Positions 25,663-32,617 of a stretch of DNA of 32,617 bases are shown piece by piece. This stretch comes from Bacillota bacterium (lineage in GTDB: Bacteria > Bacillota > Clostridia > RUG12999): the NCBI GenBank assembly GCA_030705675.1, contig JAUZPZ010000006.1:1-32617 (forward strand), given 5' to 3'. A model generated the notes under the pieces. That model searched no databases. It worked only from the letters and a program-made list of their open reading frames with translations, and was not told where the DNA came from. The first letter of the stretch is position 1, and the number at the start of each line of letters is the position of its first letter. The position numbers and the translations under genes are program-made.

Positions 25663-26508
25663 TTATATTCCGGCAGCTTGAAGTATAAGACCTGATATAA
25701 CTCCTATTGCATAGAGCATAAACAGAATAACGAAGTTTTGTTTCATCCTCTTGTTTAATTGAAACAAAACTATAAGTCCCACTCCCGCTCCGGCGCACAA
25801 GCCGCCAGTCAACGCGCCGAAAGTTATACCGCCGATAGTATAAAGCTTGGTAAGCGCAACAGACGCCGCACAGTTTGGAATAATCCCTATAACAGGTGTT
25901 ATAAAAGGCTGAAGCCACTCATGTTTTGTAATAAATTCAAAAACCCCTCCGGCATACTTCAAAAGAAATCCGAGTGCAATTGAAATTATAAATATGAATA
26001 CAAATATCTTTATAGAATGAATTACCGCCGATTTCAGTATGCCTTCGCCGCACGGCTCACAATTGCCATGATAATGGCGATGCTCGTGACTTTCTTCGTC
26101 GCATGGCTTGCCCGCGGGCGCTCTGCGCAGCATAATATCAATTAAAATTCCCGCCACCACCGCAATCACAAGCTTTACAATTATGAGAAGAAGCATATCC
26201 TTAAAACGCTTAGGATCTGCAAGAAGTATGGGAACAGCCTCATCCGATGTAGAAATGAAAACTGCCATAAGGGTACCTATTGTTATTGCTTTTTGTGAAT
26301 ACAATTCAGACGCAATAACAGAAAAACCGCACTGAGGAATGCATCCGAACAGTCCCCCGAAAAAAGGACCCGCTTTTTCCGATTTCATAAAAAAGTGATG
26401 TACCCAATTGTTATTTTTATGTTCAAGATATTCAATTAAAAGATATATCAAAAACAATACCGGTAAAAGCTTCAGCGAATCAATCAGCGCGTCAAGTAAA
26501 ATATCCAT
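25663..26508 (-). CDS. PF11449-type metal/metalloid exporter
   Basis: This 281-aa polytopic membrane protein matches the family annotated variously as arsenic efflux protein or putative manganese transporter (PF11449). It has two similar halves, each with a conserved proline/cysteine motif in a membrane segment: GCIPQCGFS (56-63) and GIIPNCAAS. Between them lies a His/Cys-rich cytosolic loop (about 130-156) with HEHRHYHGNCEPCGEG, a likely metal-binding stretch. It should move a soft or transition-metal species out of the cell; the substrate cannot be set from sequence. AGGAG lies 5-6 nt before the ATG. Its promoter is embedded in a 14-bp inverted repeat, suggesting ligand-responsive repression. 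It lies downstream of the DUF3343/desulfurase pair. Confidence 0.85.
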   Translation of the reverse strand: MDILLDALIDSLKLLPVLFLIYLLIEYLEHKNNNWVHHFFMKSEKAGPFFGGLFGCIPQCGFSVIASELYSQKAITIGTLMAVFISTSDEAVPILLADPKRFKDMLLLIIVKLVIAVVAGILIDIMLRRAPAGKPCDEESHEHRHYHGNCEPCGEGILKSAVIHSIKIFVFIFIISIALGFLLKYAGGVFEFITKHEWLQPFITPVIGIIPNCAASVALTKLYTIGGITFGALTGGLCAGAGVGLIVLFQLNKRMKQNFVILFMLYAIGVISGLILQAAGI

Positions 26509-26526
26509 AAATACTCCTAAAAAAAA

Positions 26527-26574
26527 TTATTGACATATGTTTATTTTACCACAAACCGCCACATATGTCAATAA
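26527..26574. promoter_or_regulatory. 14-bp inverted repeat operator at the exporter promoter
   Basis: TTATTGACATATGT and ACATATGTCAATAA are perfect inverted copies separated by 20 bp. Each arm contains the self-palindrome ACATATGT, spaced 28 bp centre to centre. One arm covers the -35 box and the other sits just past the -10 box, the layout of a repressor operator. Regulator identity is not visible. Confidence 0.7.
26543..26571 (-). promoter_or_regulatory. Promoter of the exporter gene
   Basis: On the minus strand TTGACA (26571-26566), 17 bases, then TAAAAT (26548-26543), about 35 bp before the exporter start. Confidence 0.75.
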
Positions 26575-26586
26575 CCGAAACAAATA

Positions 26587-27711
26587 TTAAGTTCTATGGT
26601 TTACAATATTGTTTATTGCATTAAGAGCAATTTTCATTTCTTTTTTGGTATTAAAATATCCCGGAGTAAGACGTACCGTTCCGCTTTTTATGGTTCCGTA
26701 AGCATTATGTGCGGCAGGGGCGCAATGCAAACCGCTACGCACGGCTATATCGTATTTTTCATCAAGAATAAGAGCGATTTCCGATGGGTCAATACTGTCC
26801 GCAGTAAAGCTTACAGCTTCTCCATAATCTTTTAAAAGCGGGCACAAAAGGTGCACGCCGTTCATATTCCCAAGTCCCTCTCTTAAAATTGAGGTCAGTT
26901 CGTATTCTTTTTCCATAATGTTTTGCTGACCTTCGGAATTTATAAAAGCTATTCCTTTTGAAAGACCTGCTATCCCTACAAGATTAATCGTTCCGCTTTC
27001 ATAATAATCGGGCATTGTTGTAGGCTGAATCATACTTTCCGAATCACTGCCGGTCCCTCCGAAACAAAGAGCCTGCGGCAATATATTATGCAAATACATT
27101 CCGCCTGTTCCCTGTGGTCCAAGCAACCCTTTGTGACCCGGAAAAGCTACCGACGCTTTAAGCTTTTTTACATTTACTTCAAAATGTCCCATAGATTGTG
27201 AACAATCTATAAGTAGCGGTATTCCCGCTTCGGCACAAATATTTCCTGCTTTGTACACATCATTTATTGCGCCGCTTACATTGGAAACATGATTTATTAT
27301 AACAAACTTTGTGCCATTTAACATATTTTTAAGCGCGTCCATATCGGAAGTGCCATCTTCATTAAGCGGTAAAACAGATATTTCAGCGTTGCTTGCGTAA
27401 AGAGGACGCATTACTGAATTATGTTCAAGCGGAGATACAATTACTTTATCACCGTCTTTTACCATACCGCGGATCATAATATTAAGCCCTTCCGTAGCAT
27501 TTTTTGTAAAAACTATGCTTTCCGGGTTATCCGCGTTTATAAAATCCGCAAGAGCAATCCGGCATTCCAAAGCAATTTCCATTGCCTCACGGGCCTTTTT
27601 ATGTGCAGAACGTCCCGCGCTTGCACCGCAATATCTTATATAATAATTTACACCATCATAAACTGCCGGCGGTTTTGGAAATGAAGTCGCTCCGTTGTCA
27701 AGGTAAATCAT
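26587..27711 (-). CDS. Cysteine desulfurase-like class V aminotransferase
   Basis: The 374-aa PLP enzyme has the class V fold: IYLDNGATSFPKPP at the start, the PLP-binding Lys194 in FPGHKGLLGPQG, and a mobile-loop Cys330 in SGLHCAPAAH. It should remove sulfur (or selenium) from cysteine (or selenocysteine) as an enzyme-bound persulfide. The sequence resembles the EF2568-type subfamily rather than IscS or SufS; in other bacteria that subfamily often sits with selD and DUF3343 in selenium-related clusters. It overlaps the DUF3343 gene by 4 bp (ATGA), so both are translated together. No selD, iscU or sufBC is visible, so the final acceptor is unknown. Confidence 0.88.
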   Translation of the reverse strand: MIYLDNGATSFPKPPAVYDGVNYYIRYCGASAGRSAHKKAREAMEIALECRIALADFINADNPESIVFTKNATEGLNIMIRGMVKDGDKVIVSPLEHNSVMRPLYASNAEISVLPLNEDGTSDMDALKNMLNGTKFVIINHVSNVSGAINDVYKAGNICAEAGIPLLIDCSQSMGHFEVNVKKLKASVAFPGHKGLLGPQGTGGMYLHNILPQALCFGGTGSDSESMIQPTTMPDYYESGTINLVGIAGLSKGIAFINSEGQQNIMEKEYELTSILREGLGNMNGVHLLCPLLKDYGEAVSFTADSIDPSEIALILDEKYDIAVRSGLHCAPAAHNAYGTIKSGTVRLTPGYFNTKKEMKIALNAINNIVNHRT

Positions 27712-27983
27712 ACTTGTGCCCCCCCGAACAGCTTTTTATAGCGTATTTCCCCTTCTTGTTGTGTATCAAGATATATACCGCGCGTACGCAGACCTGTTAA
27801 TGTTAATATTTTTCTTACCGCCTCAAGTGCGTTTTCTGTGGTTTTCACACTGTAATTGCAGCCACCCGTAATCAGTTTTGTCGGAGTCTGTATTACTTTT
27901 GCGACAAACCCTTCTTTTGTAAGTCCTTCTTTGAGGCGAACCGCACTTGTAGATGAAGAAAACAATATAATAATGCTTTTCAT
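27708..27983 (-). CDS. DUF3343 small protein (putative Se/S carrier)
   Basis: The 91-aa soluble protein matches DUF3343 (PF11823), described as a putative selenium/sulfur carrier. It has a ferredoxin-like pattern with SIIILFSSSTSAVRLKEGLTKEG at the N-terminus and the conserved Cys in ITGGCNYSV, a possible persulfide or selenide acceptor site. GGGGAGG precedes the ATG. The stop codon overlaps the start of the cysteine desulfurase-like gene, matching the known pairing of these families and supporting sulfur or selenium delivery between them. Carrier function is inferred from context. Confidence 0.85.
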   Translation of the reverse strand: MKSIIILFSSSTSAVRLKEGLTKEGFVAKVIQTPTKLITGGCNYSVKTTENALEAVRKILTLTGLRTRGIYLDTQQEGEIRYKKLFGGAQV

Positions 27984-28130
27984 TTTCTTCCTCCCCTTAA
28001 TTTCATTTGAGGGACTAATTTGCCCCTATACATTTTATTCTGAGCAGTCTTTGTCCGTTACCGTTTAACATTTTTAAATACACGAGCATATGATAATTTT
28101 GATTAACATTTGAGAGGAGAATTAAACCCT

Positions 28131-28583
28131 ATGGAACTTTCTACAATGCAGACACTGAGGACATACATAGACGGGGAACTTAAAGGAAATCTTACTTATT
28201 CCCAGCTCGCAAAAATCGCCCCTTTTGCAGAAGACAGAAAAATTTTAATGTCAATGGCGGAAGATGAATTAAAACACGCAAACATGTTTAAAAACATATA
28301 CTTAAAAATGTTTGGAAGAAACTATTCGCCGGATATAACCGTTGAACCCATTTCCGGAGATTATTACAACAATTTGCGTGAAATGGTCATGGATGAAGGC
28401 AATGATTTTCGTACATATGCGCATGAGTATATGAACACGCGGAACGAAATGCTTCGCAACGCTTACGCTACCGCCGCAGTTGATGAAAATGTTCATGCCG
28501 ACAGACTACTTATGCTTCTTTCCAAAGAGGGCGAAAAGCCAAAATCAGAGGAAAATTCAGACGAAAAAGTCCATATGCTGTAA
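28131..28583 (+). CDS. Ferritin-like/rubrerythrin-type di-iron protein
   Basis: The track starts at a TTG (28110) that forms part of the ribosome binding site; the ATG at 28131, 11 nt after AGGAG, gives 150 aa. The helical protein shows paired Glu/His motifs expected of a four-helix di-iron centre: AEDELKHANMF and AAVDENVHADRL, with further Glu in helices 1 and 3. It lacks the rubredoxin-like Cys domain of full rubrerythrin, so it is a stand-alone ferritin-like protein. A role in peroxide or oxygen tolerance or metal handling is likely but not specific. It diverges from the DUF3343 gene. Confidence 0.8.
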   Translation: MELSTMQTLRTYIDGELKGNLTYSQLAKIAPFAEDRKILMSMAEDELKHANMFKNIYLKMFGRNYSPDITVEPISGDYYNNLREMVMDEGNDFRTYAHEYMNTRNEMLRNAYATAAVDENVHADRLLMLLSKEGEKPKSEENSDEKVHML

Positions 28584-28751
28584 ATATCCCGCCGCAGTTA
28601 AGGAATTGTACATATACTATTAAAACGTTTAAATGAAATAAAATGTTACAGTAATTTTTAAAAATATCTTGAAAATTATAAACGAAGATATACATTATTG
28701 TTTTTTTAACACTTATATTTTAATCGAAATTTCTGAAAATAAAGCCAGATA

Positions 28752-28799
28752 AAATAAAGGAGCACGGTTGCCCCTGAGGGCAGCCGTGCTCCTTTATTT
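28752..28799. terminator. 22-bp near-perfect hairpin terminator
   Basis: AAATAAAGGAGCACGGTTGCCC pairs with GGGCAGCCGTGCTCCTTTATTT (one G-T wobble) around CTGA. It could end the ferritin-like gene transcript on the plus strand (170 bp after its stop) and, with TTTATTTTAT, a minus-strand transcript ending at 28803. Confidence 0.8.
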
Positions 28800-28802
28800 C
28801 TC

Positions 28803-28919
28803 TCAATCGGTCATTTTGGCTGTTTCTATAAAACCTTCTGTTGACCCGCCGCCATCTACCCGCTTTTTATTCTTAATACCTGCACTGCGCCGCCCGTAAG
28901 CCCAATAGGCGGAACCCAC
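28803..28919 (-). pseudogene. Coding-like fragment ending at the 22-bp hairpin
   Basis: A minus-strand frame ends in TGA at 28805-28803, four bases before the 22-bp hairpin on that strand. It translates to a basic then acidic stretch including YWAYGRRSAG and VDGGGSTEGFIETAKMTD. It is richer in GC than the surrounding bases. The only start is a GTG at 28919 with no ribosome binding site; the frame closes upstream at a TAA. It may be a decayed gene end or chance. I recognise no family. Confidence 0.25.
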
Positions 28920-29098
28920 AAAAACAGAAGAATATAACTTTTATGTTTGTTTTCATAGCATTTAAAAATTTATTTATTTATAAAATTTCCTCTTTAAATT
29001 TTTTTATTTTATTATTGCAAATATATTATGTCGAGGTGTTTTTGTAATATCTTTCAATTTACATGCATATAATATTAAATACACATATTTTTTAATTT
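28920..29098. other. AT-rich intergenic stretch, no gene seen
   Basis: Very AT-rich sequence upstream of the 48-aa gene. It should hold that gene's promoter, but several AT-rich -10-like boxes prevent a clear choice. Confidence 0.4.
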
Positions 29099-29115
29099 TA
29101 TCGGAGGTTACTGTA

Positions 29116-29262
29116 ATGAATGATAAAAATACAACTATACCCATTAAGAGAAAAAATGATATATATTCATCGGAAAAGTCAGAGGATTTCAGTCATATAA
29201 AAGGAGATGTGGACGATTTTATTTTTTCTTTTCTTGATAACAAAAAACACTCGGAGAAATAA
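29116..29262 (+). CDS. 48-aa acidic/charged protein of unknown function
   Basis: This gene is too short for the ORF track. GGAGG lies 8 nt before the ATG at 29116, and the 48-aa frame ends in TAA just upstream of a terminator. The product is charged and hydrophilic for its first two thirds (many Lys, Asp, Glu, Ser), with an aromatic patch DDFIFSFLDNKK near the C-terminus that could be a short amphipathic binding helix. There is no signal peptide, Cys or membrane segment. I recognise no family. The strong ribosome binding site and terminator-flanked position support a real monocistronic gene. Confidence 0.6.
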   Translation: MNDKNTTIPIKRKNDIYSSEKSEDFSHIKGDVDDFIFSFLDNKKHSEK

Positions 29263-29277
29263 AAGAGTATTTACCTT

Positions 29278-29316
29278 TAAAAAAAGAGAGTCCGCGAAAA
29301 CGGGCTCTCTTAAAAT
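29278..29316 (-). terminator. Terminator of the phosphofructokinase gene (convergent)
   Basis: On the minus strand AAGAGAGCCCG, a TTTTCG loop and CGGACTCTCTT are followed by a run of T. It also lies 20 bp past the 48-aa gene on the plus strand and can serve both. Confidence 0.85.
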
Positions 29317-29326
29317 TTTTGCGCTT

Positions 29327-30523
29327 TTATCTGTCTCCGAATGAAATACCCAGCGTTCTTGCAAGCTCCATCAATTCGCCATTGACGTCAACAGGTCTGA
29401 AATTGCTGTGCATATCGTTGGAGGGAATAACATCCTCAAGAGGAACAGTAACCAGTTTGCCACCGCGAAGGGCAACCATGTCGGATACTTTTCCGTCATC
29501 CATAAGTGCCTCAACCGCCTTTTTACCATAACGGGCACAAAGAATTCGGTCGTATGCCGTAGGAGTTCCGCCGCGCTGTACGTGTCCAAGAACTGTGCAA
29601 CGTGCTTCAACATCCATAATTGTATCACTTATTGCATATCCATTTTCATCACGATTATTGTTAAGTATATCCTGAACAGCCTCGGCAACCGCGTCGCCCG
29701 CGCCTTTGAACTTAAACCCGTCTGGTGAAAGGTCTGTCTCAACACCTGTTTTTCCGCCTGTAGGCAAAGAAACGCCTTCCGCAACAACAATAAGACCATA
29801 CTGACGCTCACTTTTGAGAGCGGCTTTTGCCTTTGCCGCAACTTTTTCTATATCATAAGCAATTTCAGGAATGAGGATTACATCCGCCGCTGACGCAATA
29901 CCTGTAGTTAAAGCAATATGCCCTGCCTCACGTCCCATAACCTCAAGCACCATTATACGGTGGTGGGCAAGTCCCGTTGTATTTATACATTTAATTGCTT
30001 CAACACAACGGCTTACCGCTGTATCAAAGCCAAAGGTTGTGTCCGTTAAATTAAGGTCGTTATCAATTGTTTTGGGTACGCCTATTACCGGCACTCCCAT
30101 TCTCGCAAAATCACGGCCTGATGTAAGGGTACCGTCCCCTCCTATTATAACAAGTGCGTCTATACCCATTCTGTTAAGATTGTCAACGGCGACCTGCGAA
30201 AGATTATCATAAATCGGTTTGCCGTCGGCGCCTTTTATAATTCCGTTCTTGTCACGGCGCGGATACTTAAACAAGTTATCTTTATTTGAATTATAAAGAA
30301 TTGTACCGCCGCGCGCAATTATATTTCCAACTTCTGCGGCGTCAAGACGGACAATCTGTTTTTCGCCCAGATATAATCCCCGATAGCCATTCTTTATTCC
30401 AACCACTTCAAGTCCGTATTTTGTAACAGCAGTTTTTGCCACTGCCGCAATTACGGCATTAAGTCCCGGGCAGTCACCGCCGCCTGTCATTACGCCTATT
30501 TTTTTTATTTCTTTTTTATTCAT
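29327..30523 (-). CDS. pfkA: 6-phosphofructokinase, mixed Gly/Lys (group III-like) type
   Basis: The enzyme phosphorylates fructose 6-phosphate to the 1,6-bisphosphate in glycolysis. Its 398 aa exceed the about 320 of the E. coli/Bacillus ATP enzyme and fit the longer mixed-substrate group. The phosphoryl-donor loop reads IIGGDGTLTS, with Gly131 at the position (E. coli 104) that is Gly in ATP enzymes and Asp in pyrophosphate enzymes. The next motif is PKTIDND, with Lys151 at the position (E. coli 124) that is Gly in ATP enzymes and Lys in pyrophosphate enzymes. The substrate motif MGREAGHIAL and catalytic Asp154 are present. The Gly plus Lys combination argues for ATP use, but this is inference. 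AAAAGGAG lies 9 nt before the ATG. Confidence 0.95.
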   Translation of the reverse strand: MNKKEIKKIGVMTGGGDCPGLNAVIAAVAKTAVTKYGLEVVGIKNGYRGLYLGEKQIVRLDAAEVGNIIARGGTILYNSNKDNLFKYPRRDKNGIIKGADGKPIYDNLSQVAVDNLNRMGIDALVIIGGDGTLTSGRDFARMGVPVIGVPKTIDNDLNLTDTTFGFDTAVSRCVEAIKCINTTGLAHHRIMVLEVMGREAGHIALTTGIASAADVILIPEIAYDIEKVAAKAKAALKSERQYGLIVVAEGVSLPTGGKTGVETDLSPDGFKFKGAGDAVAEAVQDILNNNRDENGYAISDTIMDVEARCTVLGHVQRGGTPTAYDRILCARYGKKAVEALMDDGKVSDMVALRGGKLVTVPLEDVIPSNDMHSNFRPVDVNGELMELARTLGISFGDR

Positions 30524-30590
30524 GCTAAATCGCTCCTTTTATTCTGATGAAAGGCAAAATACACCCTGATTATCTTTTTTTCCCTATAAT

Positions 30591-30619
30591 ATTCTATACG
30601 GATTTTTAAAATTTTGCAA
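30591..30619 (-). promoter_or_regulatory. Probable promoter of pfkA
   Basis: On the minus strand TTGCAA (30619-30614), 17 bases, then TAGAAT (30596-30591), about 70 bp before the start codon. Confidence 0.5.
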
Positions 30620-30790
30620 TATTTTTAATGTGTTTTGTCCTAATTTTATAAGTTGTTTGCCTTCAAATGCATTATTTTATAAGCCAAGGAAAACTCAATT
30701 TATATTCTATACAGTTTTTTATATTTTAGTGCAATATTATTGACAAAATCATATAAACCACATCTGTATAAAATTCAGTTAATGCATATT
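30620..30790. other. AT-rich intergenic stretch, no gene seen
   Basis: No supported coding frame, RNA gene or repeat was found between the pfkA promoter and the hairpin at 30795. Confidence 0.5.
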
Positions 30791-30820
30791 TAAAAAAGCA
30801 AGCCGTTTTCGGCTTGCTTT
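30790..30820 (-). terminator. Probable terminator downstream of yebC
   Basis: AAAGCAAGCCG, a TTTT/AAAA loop and CGGCTTGCTTT are followed on the minus strand by a T run. It lies about 150 bp past the yebC stop codon. The AT-rich bases between them show no supported gene. Confidence 0.75.
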
Positions 30821-30971
30821 GCAAAGTAGCAGAATAAAAAAGGTCAATTGAAACCCACCGCACTTTGATGGCATATGACCACGTATAAATATTATTACAA
30901 TGTATAAATATTACACGGAAACCGACTTTAATTTAGCACAAAAAATTTTTAGTTCGTCCTTGTTTATATAT

Positions 30972-31715
30972 TTACTCGCTGTACTCGTCAGCGTTTTCCC
31001 AATTGTGATAAACATTTTGAATATCATCATTATCTTCAAGGCTTTCAAGCAGCTTACTCATCATTTTCATATCTCGCTCATCTGTAAGTTTGATATAGTT
31101 CTGAGGAATCATTGTAACCTCTGCCGTAGCAAGAGTATATCCCTTTGATTCAAGCGCATCCACAATAAGGGTAAAATCCTCGGGGGCAGTAACAATTTCA
31201 TAGCATTCGTCACCAGCCTCAAAGTCCTCCGCTCCCGCGTCAAGAGCGTCCATCATAAGCGTTTCCTCGTCTACGCTTTCATCCTTCTCCACAATTATAT
31301 CGCCCTTTTTGTCAAACATCCAGGACACGCATCCAATTGCGCCAAGGTTGCCGCCGAATTTATCAAAATAATGCTTTATATCGCCGGCTGTACGGTTTTT
31401 ATTATTTGACAATGTCTCGACAATTACGGCAGCGCCTTTTGGACCATAACCTTCATAGGTCATTTCCATATAATCGTCGTTGCCCGCTTCTCCTGCCGCT
31501 TTTTTTATACATCTTTCAATATTGTCATTTGGCATATTGTTGGATTTTGCTTTATAAACTATATCTTTAAGTTTAAAATTAGAAGCCGGATCGGGACCCC
31601 CGTTTTTTACACAAACTGCAATTTCTCTGCCCAGCTTTGTAAAAATTTTGGCTCTTTCGCCATCCGTTTTCTCTTTTTTATGTTTAATGTTTGCCCATTT
31701 ACTATGTCCTGACAT
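30972..31715 (-). CDS. yebC: YebC/PmpR-family protein
   Basis: The 247-aa protein begins MSGHSKWANIKHKKEKTDGERAKIFTKLGREI, the hallmark of this near-universal family, and has the internal signature YEGYGPKGAAVIVETLSNNKNRT. YebC proteins were described as DNA-binding transcriptional regulators; some members have since been linked to translation of proline-rich stretches. Which role applies here cannot be told. The acidic C-terminal half (EDFEAGDECYEIV) is normal. AGGAGG precedes the ATG, with a promoter just upstream, so it is probably a single-gene unit. Confidence 0.97.
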   Translation of the reverse strand: MSGHSKWANIKHKKEKTDGERAKIFTKLGREIAVCVKNGGPDPASNFKLKDIVYKAKSNNMPNDNIERCIKKAAGEAGNDDYMEMTYEGYGPKGAAVIVETLSNNKNRTAGDIKHYFDKFGGNLGAIGCVSWMFDKKGDIIVEKDESVDEETLMMDALDAGAEDFEAGDECYEIVTAPEDFTLIVDALESKGYTLATAEVTMIPQNYIKLTDERDMKMMSKLLESLEDNDDIQNVYHNWENADEYSE

Positions 31716-31764
31716 AAATGTTCCTCCTATATGAAAATCGATTAAAAATCAGACATCAACATTC

Positions 31765-31794
31765 ATTATACCACATTTTTCCGAAAAAAGTCAA
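31765..31794 (-). promoter_or_regulatory. Promoter of yebC
   Basis: On the minus strand TTGACT (31794-31789), 18 bases, then TATAAT (31770-31765). Confidence 0.8.
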
Positions 31795-31866
31795 GGACTT
31801 TTCTTACATTTAATCATTTACCGAAAATCCGATGCCAATAATAGTCCCATTTTTATTTGAAAAGTA

Positions 31867-31895
31867 TTGATTTTTGTATATTTTTATGATACAAT
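31867..31895 (+). promoter_or_regulatory. Promoter of the AraC-family gene
   Basis: TTGATT (31867-31872), 17 bases, then TACAAT (31890-31895), about 34 bp before the GTG start. Confidence 0.65.
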
Positions 31896-31928
31896 CAAGA
31901 CAGATATTGATATTTAGAAGGTGAGCTT

Positions 31929-32617
31929 GTGAAAGAATTACACAATGCAACGTATGAAGCCATTCGTGATATTGACGCAAAAGCGCATGTTTCTTTATGT
32001 CATAGCGGATGTTCTCCGCATTTTCATTCCAGTTTTGAAATTCTTTACGTTATTGACGGGGAATTCAACATAATTATAAATGACAAATCAAAAATCCTTC
32101 GCGGCGGCGATGTTGCGGTTTCGCTTGACTGTGATATACACGCTTACACAAAGGGAAAATTAAAAGGTAAATATTATGTGCTTTTTATTCCTCCCACATA
32201 CACTTCAGGGTTTTTAAAGGCTATCGAAAAAAAATCCATAGAATCGCCTTTTATTACGGATAAAACAATTACCGACGAACTTCTTCACTGTATTGAGCAG
32301 ATCCACCAGGATAAAACCAACGAGTTTTTGGTTTCCGGGTATGTCGAAGTAATTTTTGGACTAATACTCAAAAATATACGGTTTTCCGAAGTGTCAGTTT
32401 CAAAAGACGACAAAATTCTGCCCCTGAAAATAATAACATATCTTTCCGAACACTACCTTGAAGATGTAACCCTGCGTAATATTGCCGAAGAGCTTGGTTA
32501 CAACAGTTATTATATTTCAAAATTTTTTAACAGTTATTTTAGATGCAGCTTTACGGATTACATAAATATGTTAAGGCTTAGGCGTTTTATTAATATTCAA
32601 CAGGAGTCGGACAGGAA
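31929..32617 (+). CDS. AraC-family transcriptional regulator (cut by window edge)
   Basis: The frame begins at a GTG with AGAAGGTG a few bases upstream and runs off the right edge after about 229 codons, so it is missing from the track. The N-terminal part is a small cupin-like sensory domain (CSPHFHSSFEILYVIDGEFNI, a His-containing beta-barrel pattern). From about residue 160 the AraC/XylS helix-turn-helix domain follows: ITYLSEHYLEDVTLRNIAEELGYNSYYISKFFNSYF, with the second helix-turn-helix partly cut. Such regulators respond to a sugar or similar ligand and usually control adjacent transport or catabolic genes, which would lie beyond the window. The ligand is unknown. Confidence 0.88.
   Translation, partial: MKELHNATYEAIRDIDAKAHVSLCHSGCSPHFHSSFEILYVIDGEFNIIINDKSKILRGGDVAVSLDCDIHAYTKGKLKGKYYVLFIPPTYTSGFLKAIEKKSIESPFITDKTITDELLHCIEQIHQDKTNEFLVSGYVEVIFGLILKNIRFSEVSVSKDDKILPLKIITYLSEHYLEDVTLRNIAEELGYNSYYISKFFNSYFRCSFTDYINMLRLRRFINIQQESDR

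Noticed and set aside
30900-31148. 82-aa plus-strand ORF overlapping the end of yebC
   Set aside because: No ribosome binding site; most of it is antisense to yebC.

Overview
The window reads as a chromosome segment of a low-GC anaerobic Firmicute (class Clostridia). The evidence is strong AAGGAGG-type ribosome binding sites, TTGACA/TATAAT promoters with 17-bp spacers, SLH-anchored surface proteins, an Agr-type LytTR two-component pair, and clostridial-style housekeeping genes (hslO, rbgA, rplS, aroE-aroK-recG-comEB, pfkA, yebC). No species can be named from the sequence alone.

The left part (1 to about 15.5 kb) looks accessory. It starts with the 5' part of an Rh/Amt-type ammonium transporter (minus strand, cut by the window edge), which has a consensus promoter and a structured leader of about 300 nt. 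Next are two secreted or surface proteins on the minus strand: an 803-aa protein with a copper-amine-oxidase-N-terminal-like domain, and a 2792-aa adhesin (Gly-rich region, InlB-type repeat, many MBG/YDG/Ig-like domains, three SLH domains). A nearly identical 118-bp hairpin-bearing element lies just after the stop codon of each. A 69-aa Cys-containing small protein lies directly upstream of the adhesin gene, followed upstream by an AgrC/AgrA-like kinase-regulator pair that has no AgrB/AgrD in view.

A five-gene tRNA operon (Val-Asp-Phe-Gly-Cys, minus strand, consensus promoter, strong terminator) separates this from a denser housekeeping half. On the minus strand this half carries rplS, signal peptidase I, rbgA/ylqF, a DJ-1/PfpI gene with an apparent AUA start, and hslO, then a hexapeptide acyltransferase and a ClpP-like TepA protease. 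On the plus strand is the operon aroE-aroK-recG-dCMP deaminase (chorismate synthesis, fork rescue, dTTP precursor supply).

After that, on the minus strand, come a PF11449-type metal/metalloid exporter whose promoter is embedded in a 14-bp inverted repeat, and an overlapping DUF3343 / cysteine-desulfurase-like pair of the kind linked to sulfur or selenium handling. A ferritin-like protein gene (+), an undescribed 48-aa protein gene (+), a phosphofructokinase with a Gly/Lys mixed-type active site (-), yebC (-) and a truncated AraC-family regulator gene (+) complete the window.

There is no CRISPR array, rRNA, prophage or intact insertion sequence. The best leads are the duplicated 118-bp element, the AUA start of the DJ-1 gene, the structured leader of the ammonium transporter, the inverted-repeat operator of the exporter, the Cys-rich small protein beside the giant adhesin, and the 48-aa protein.
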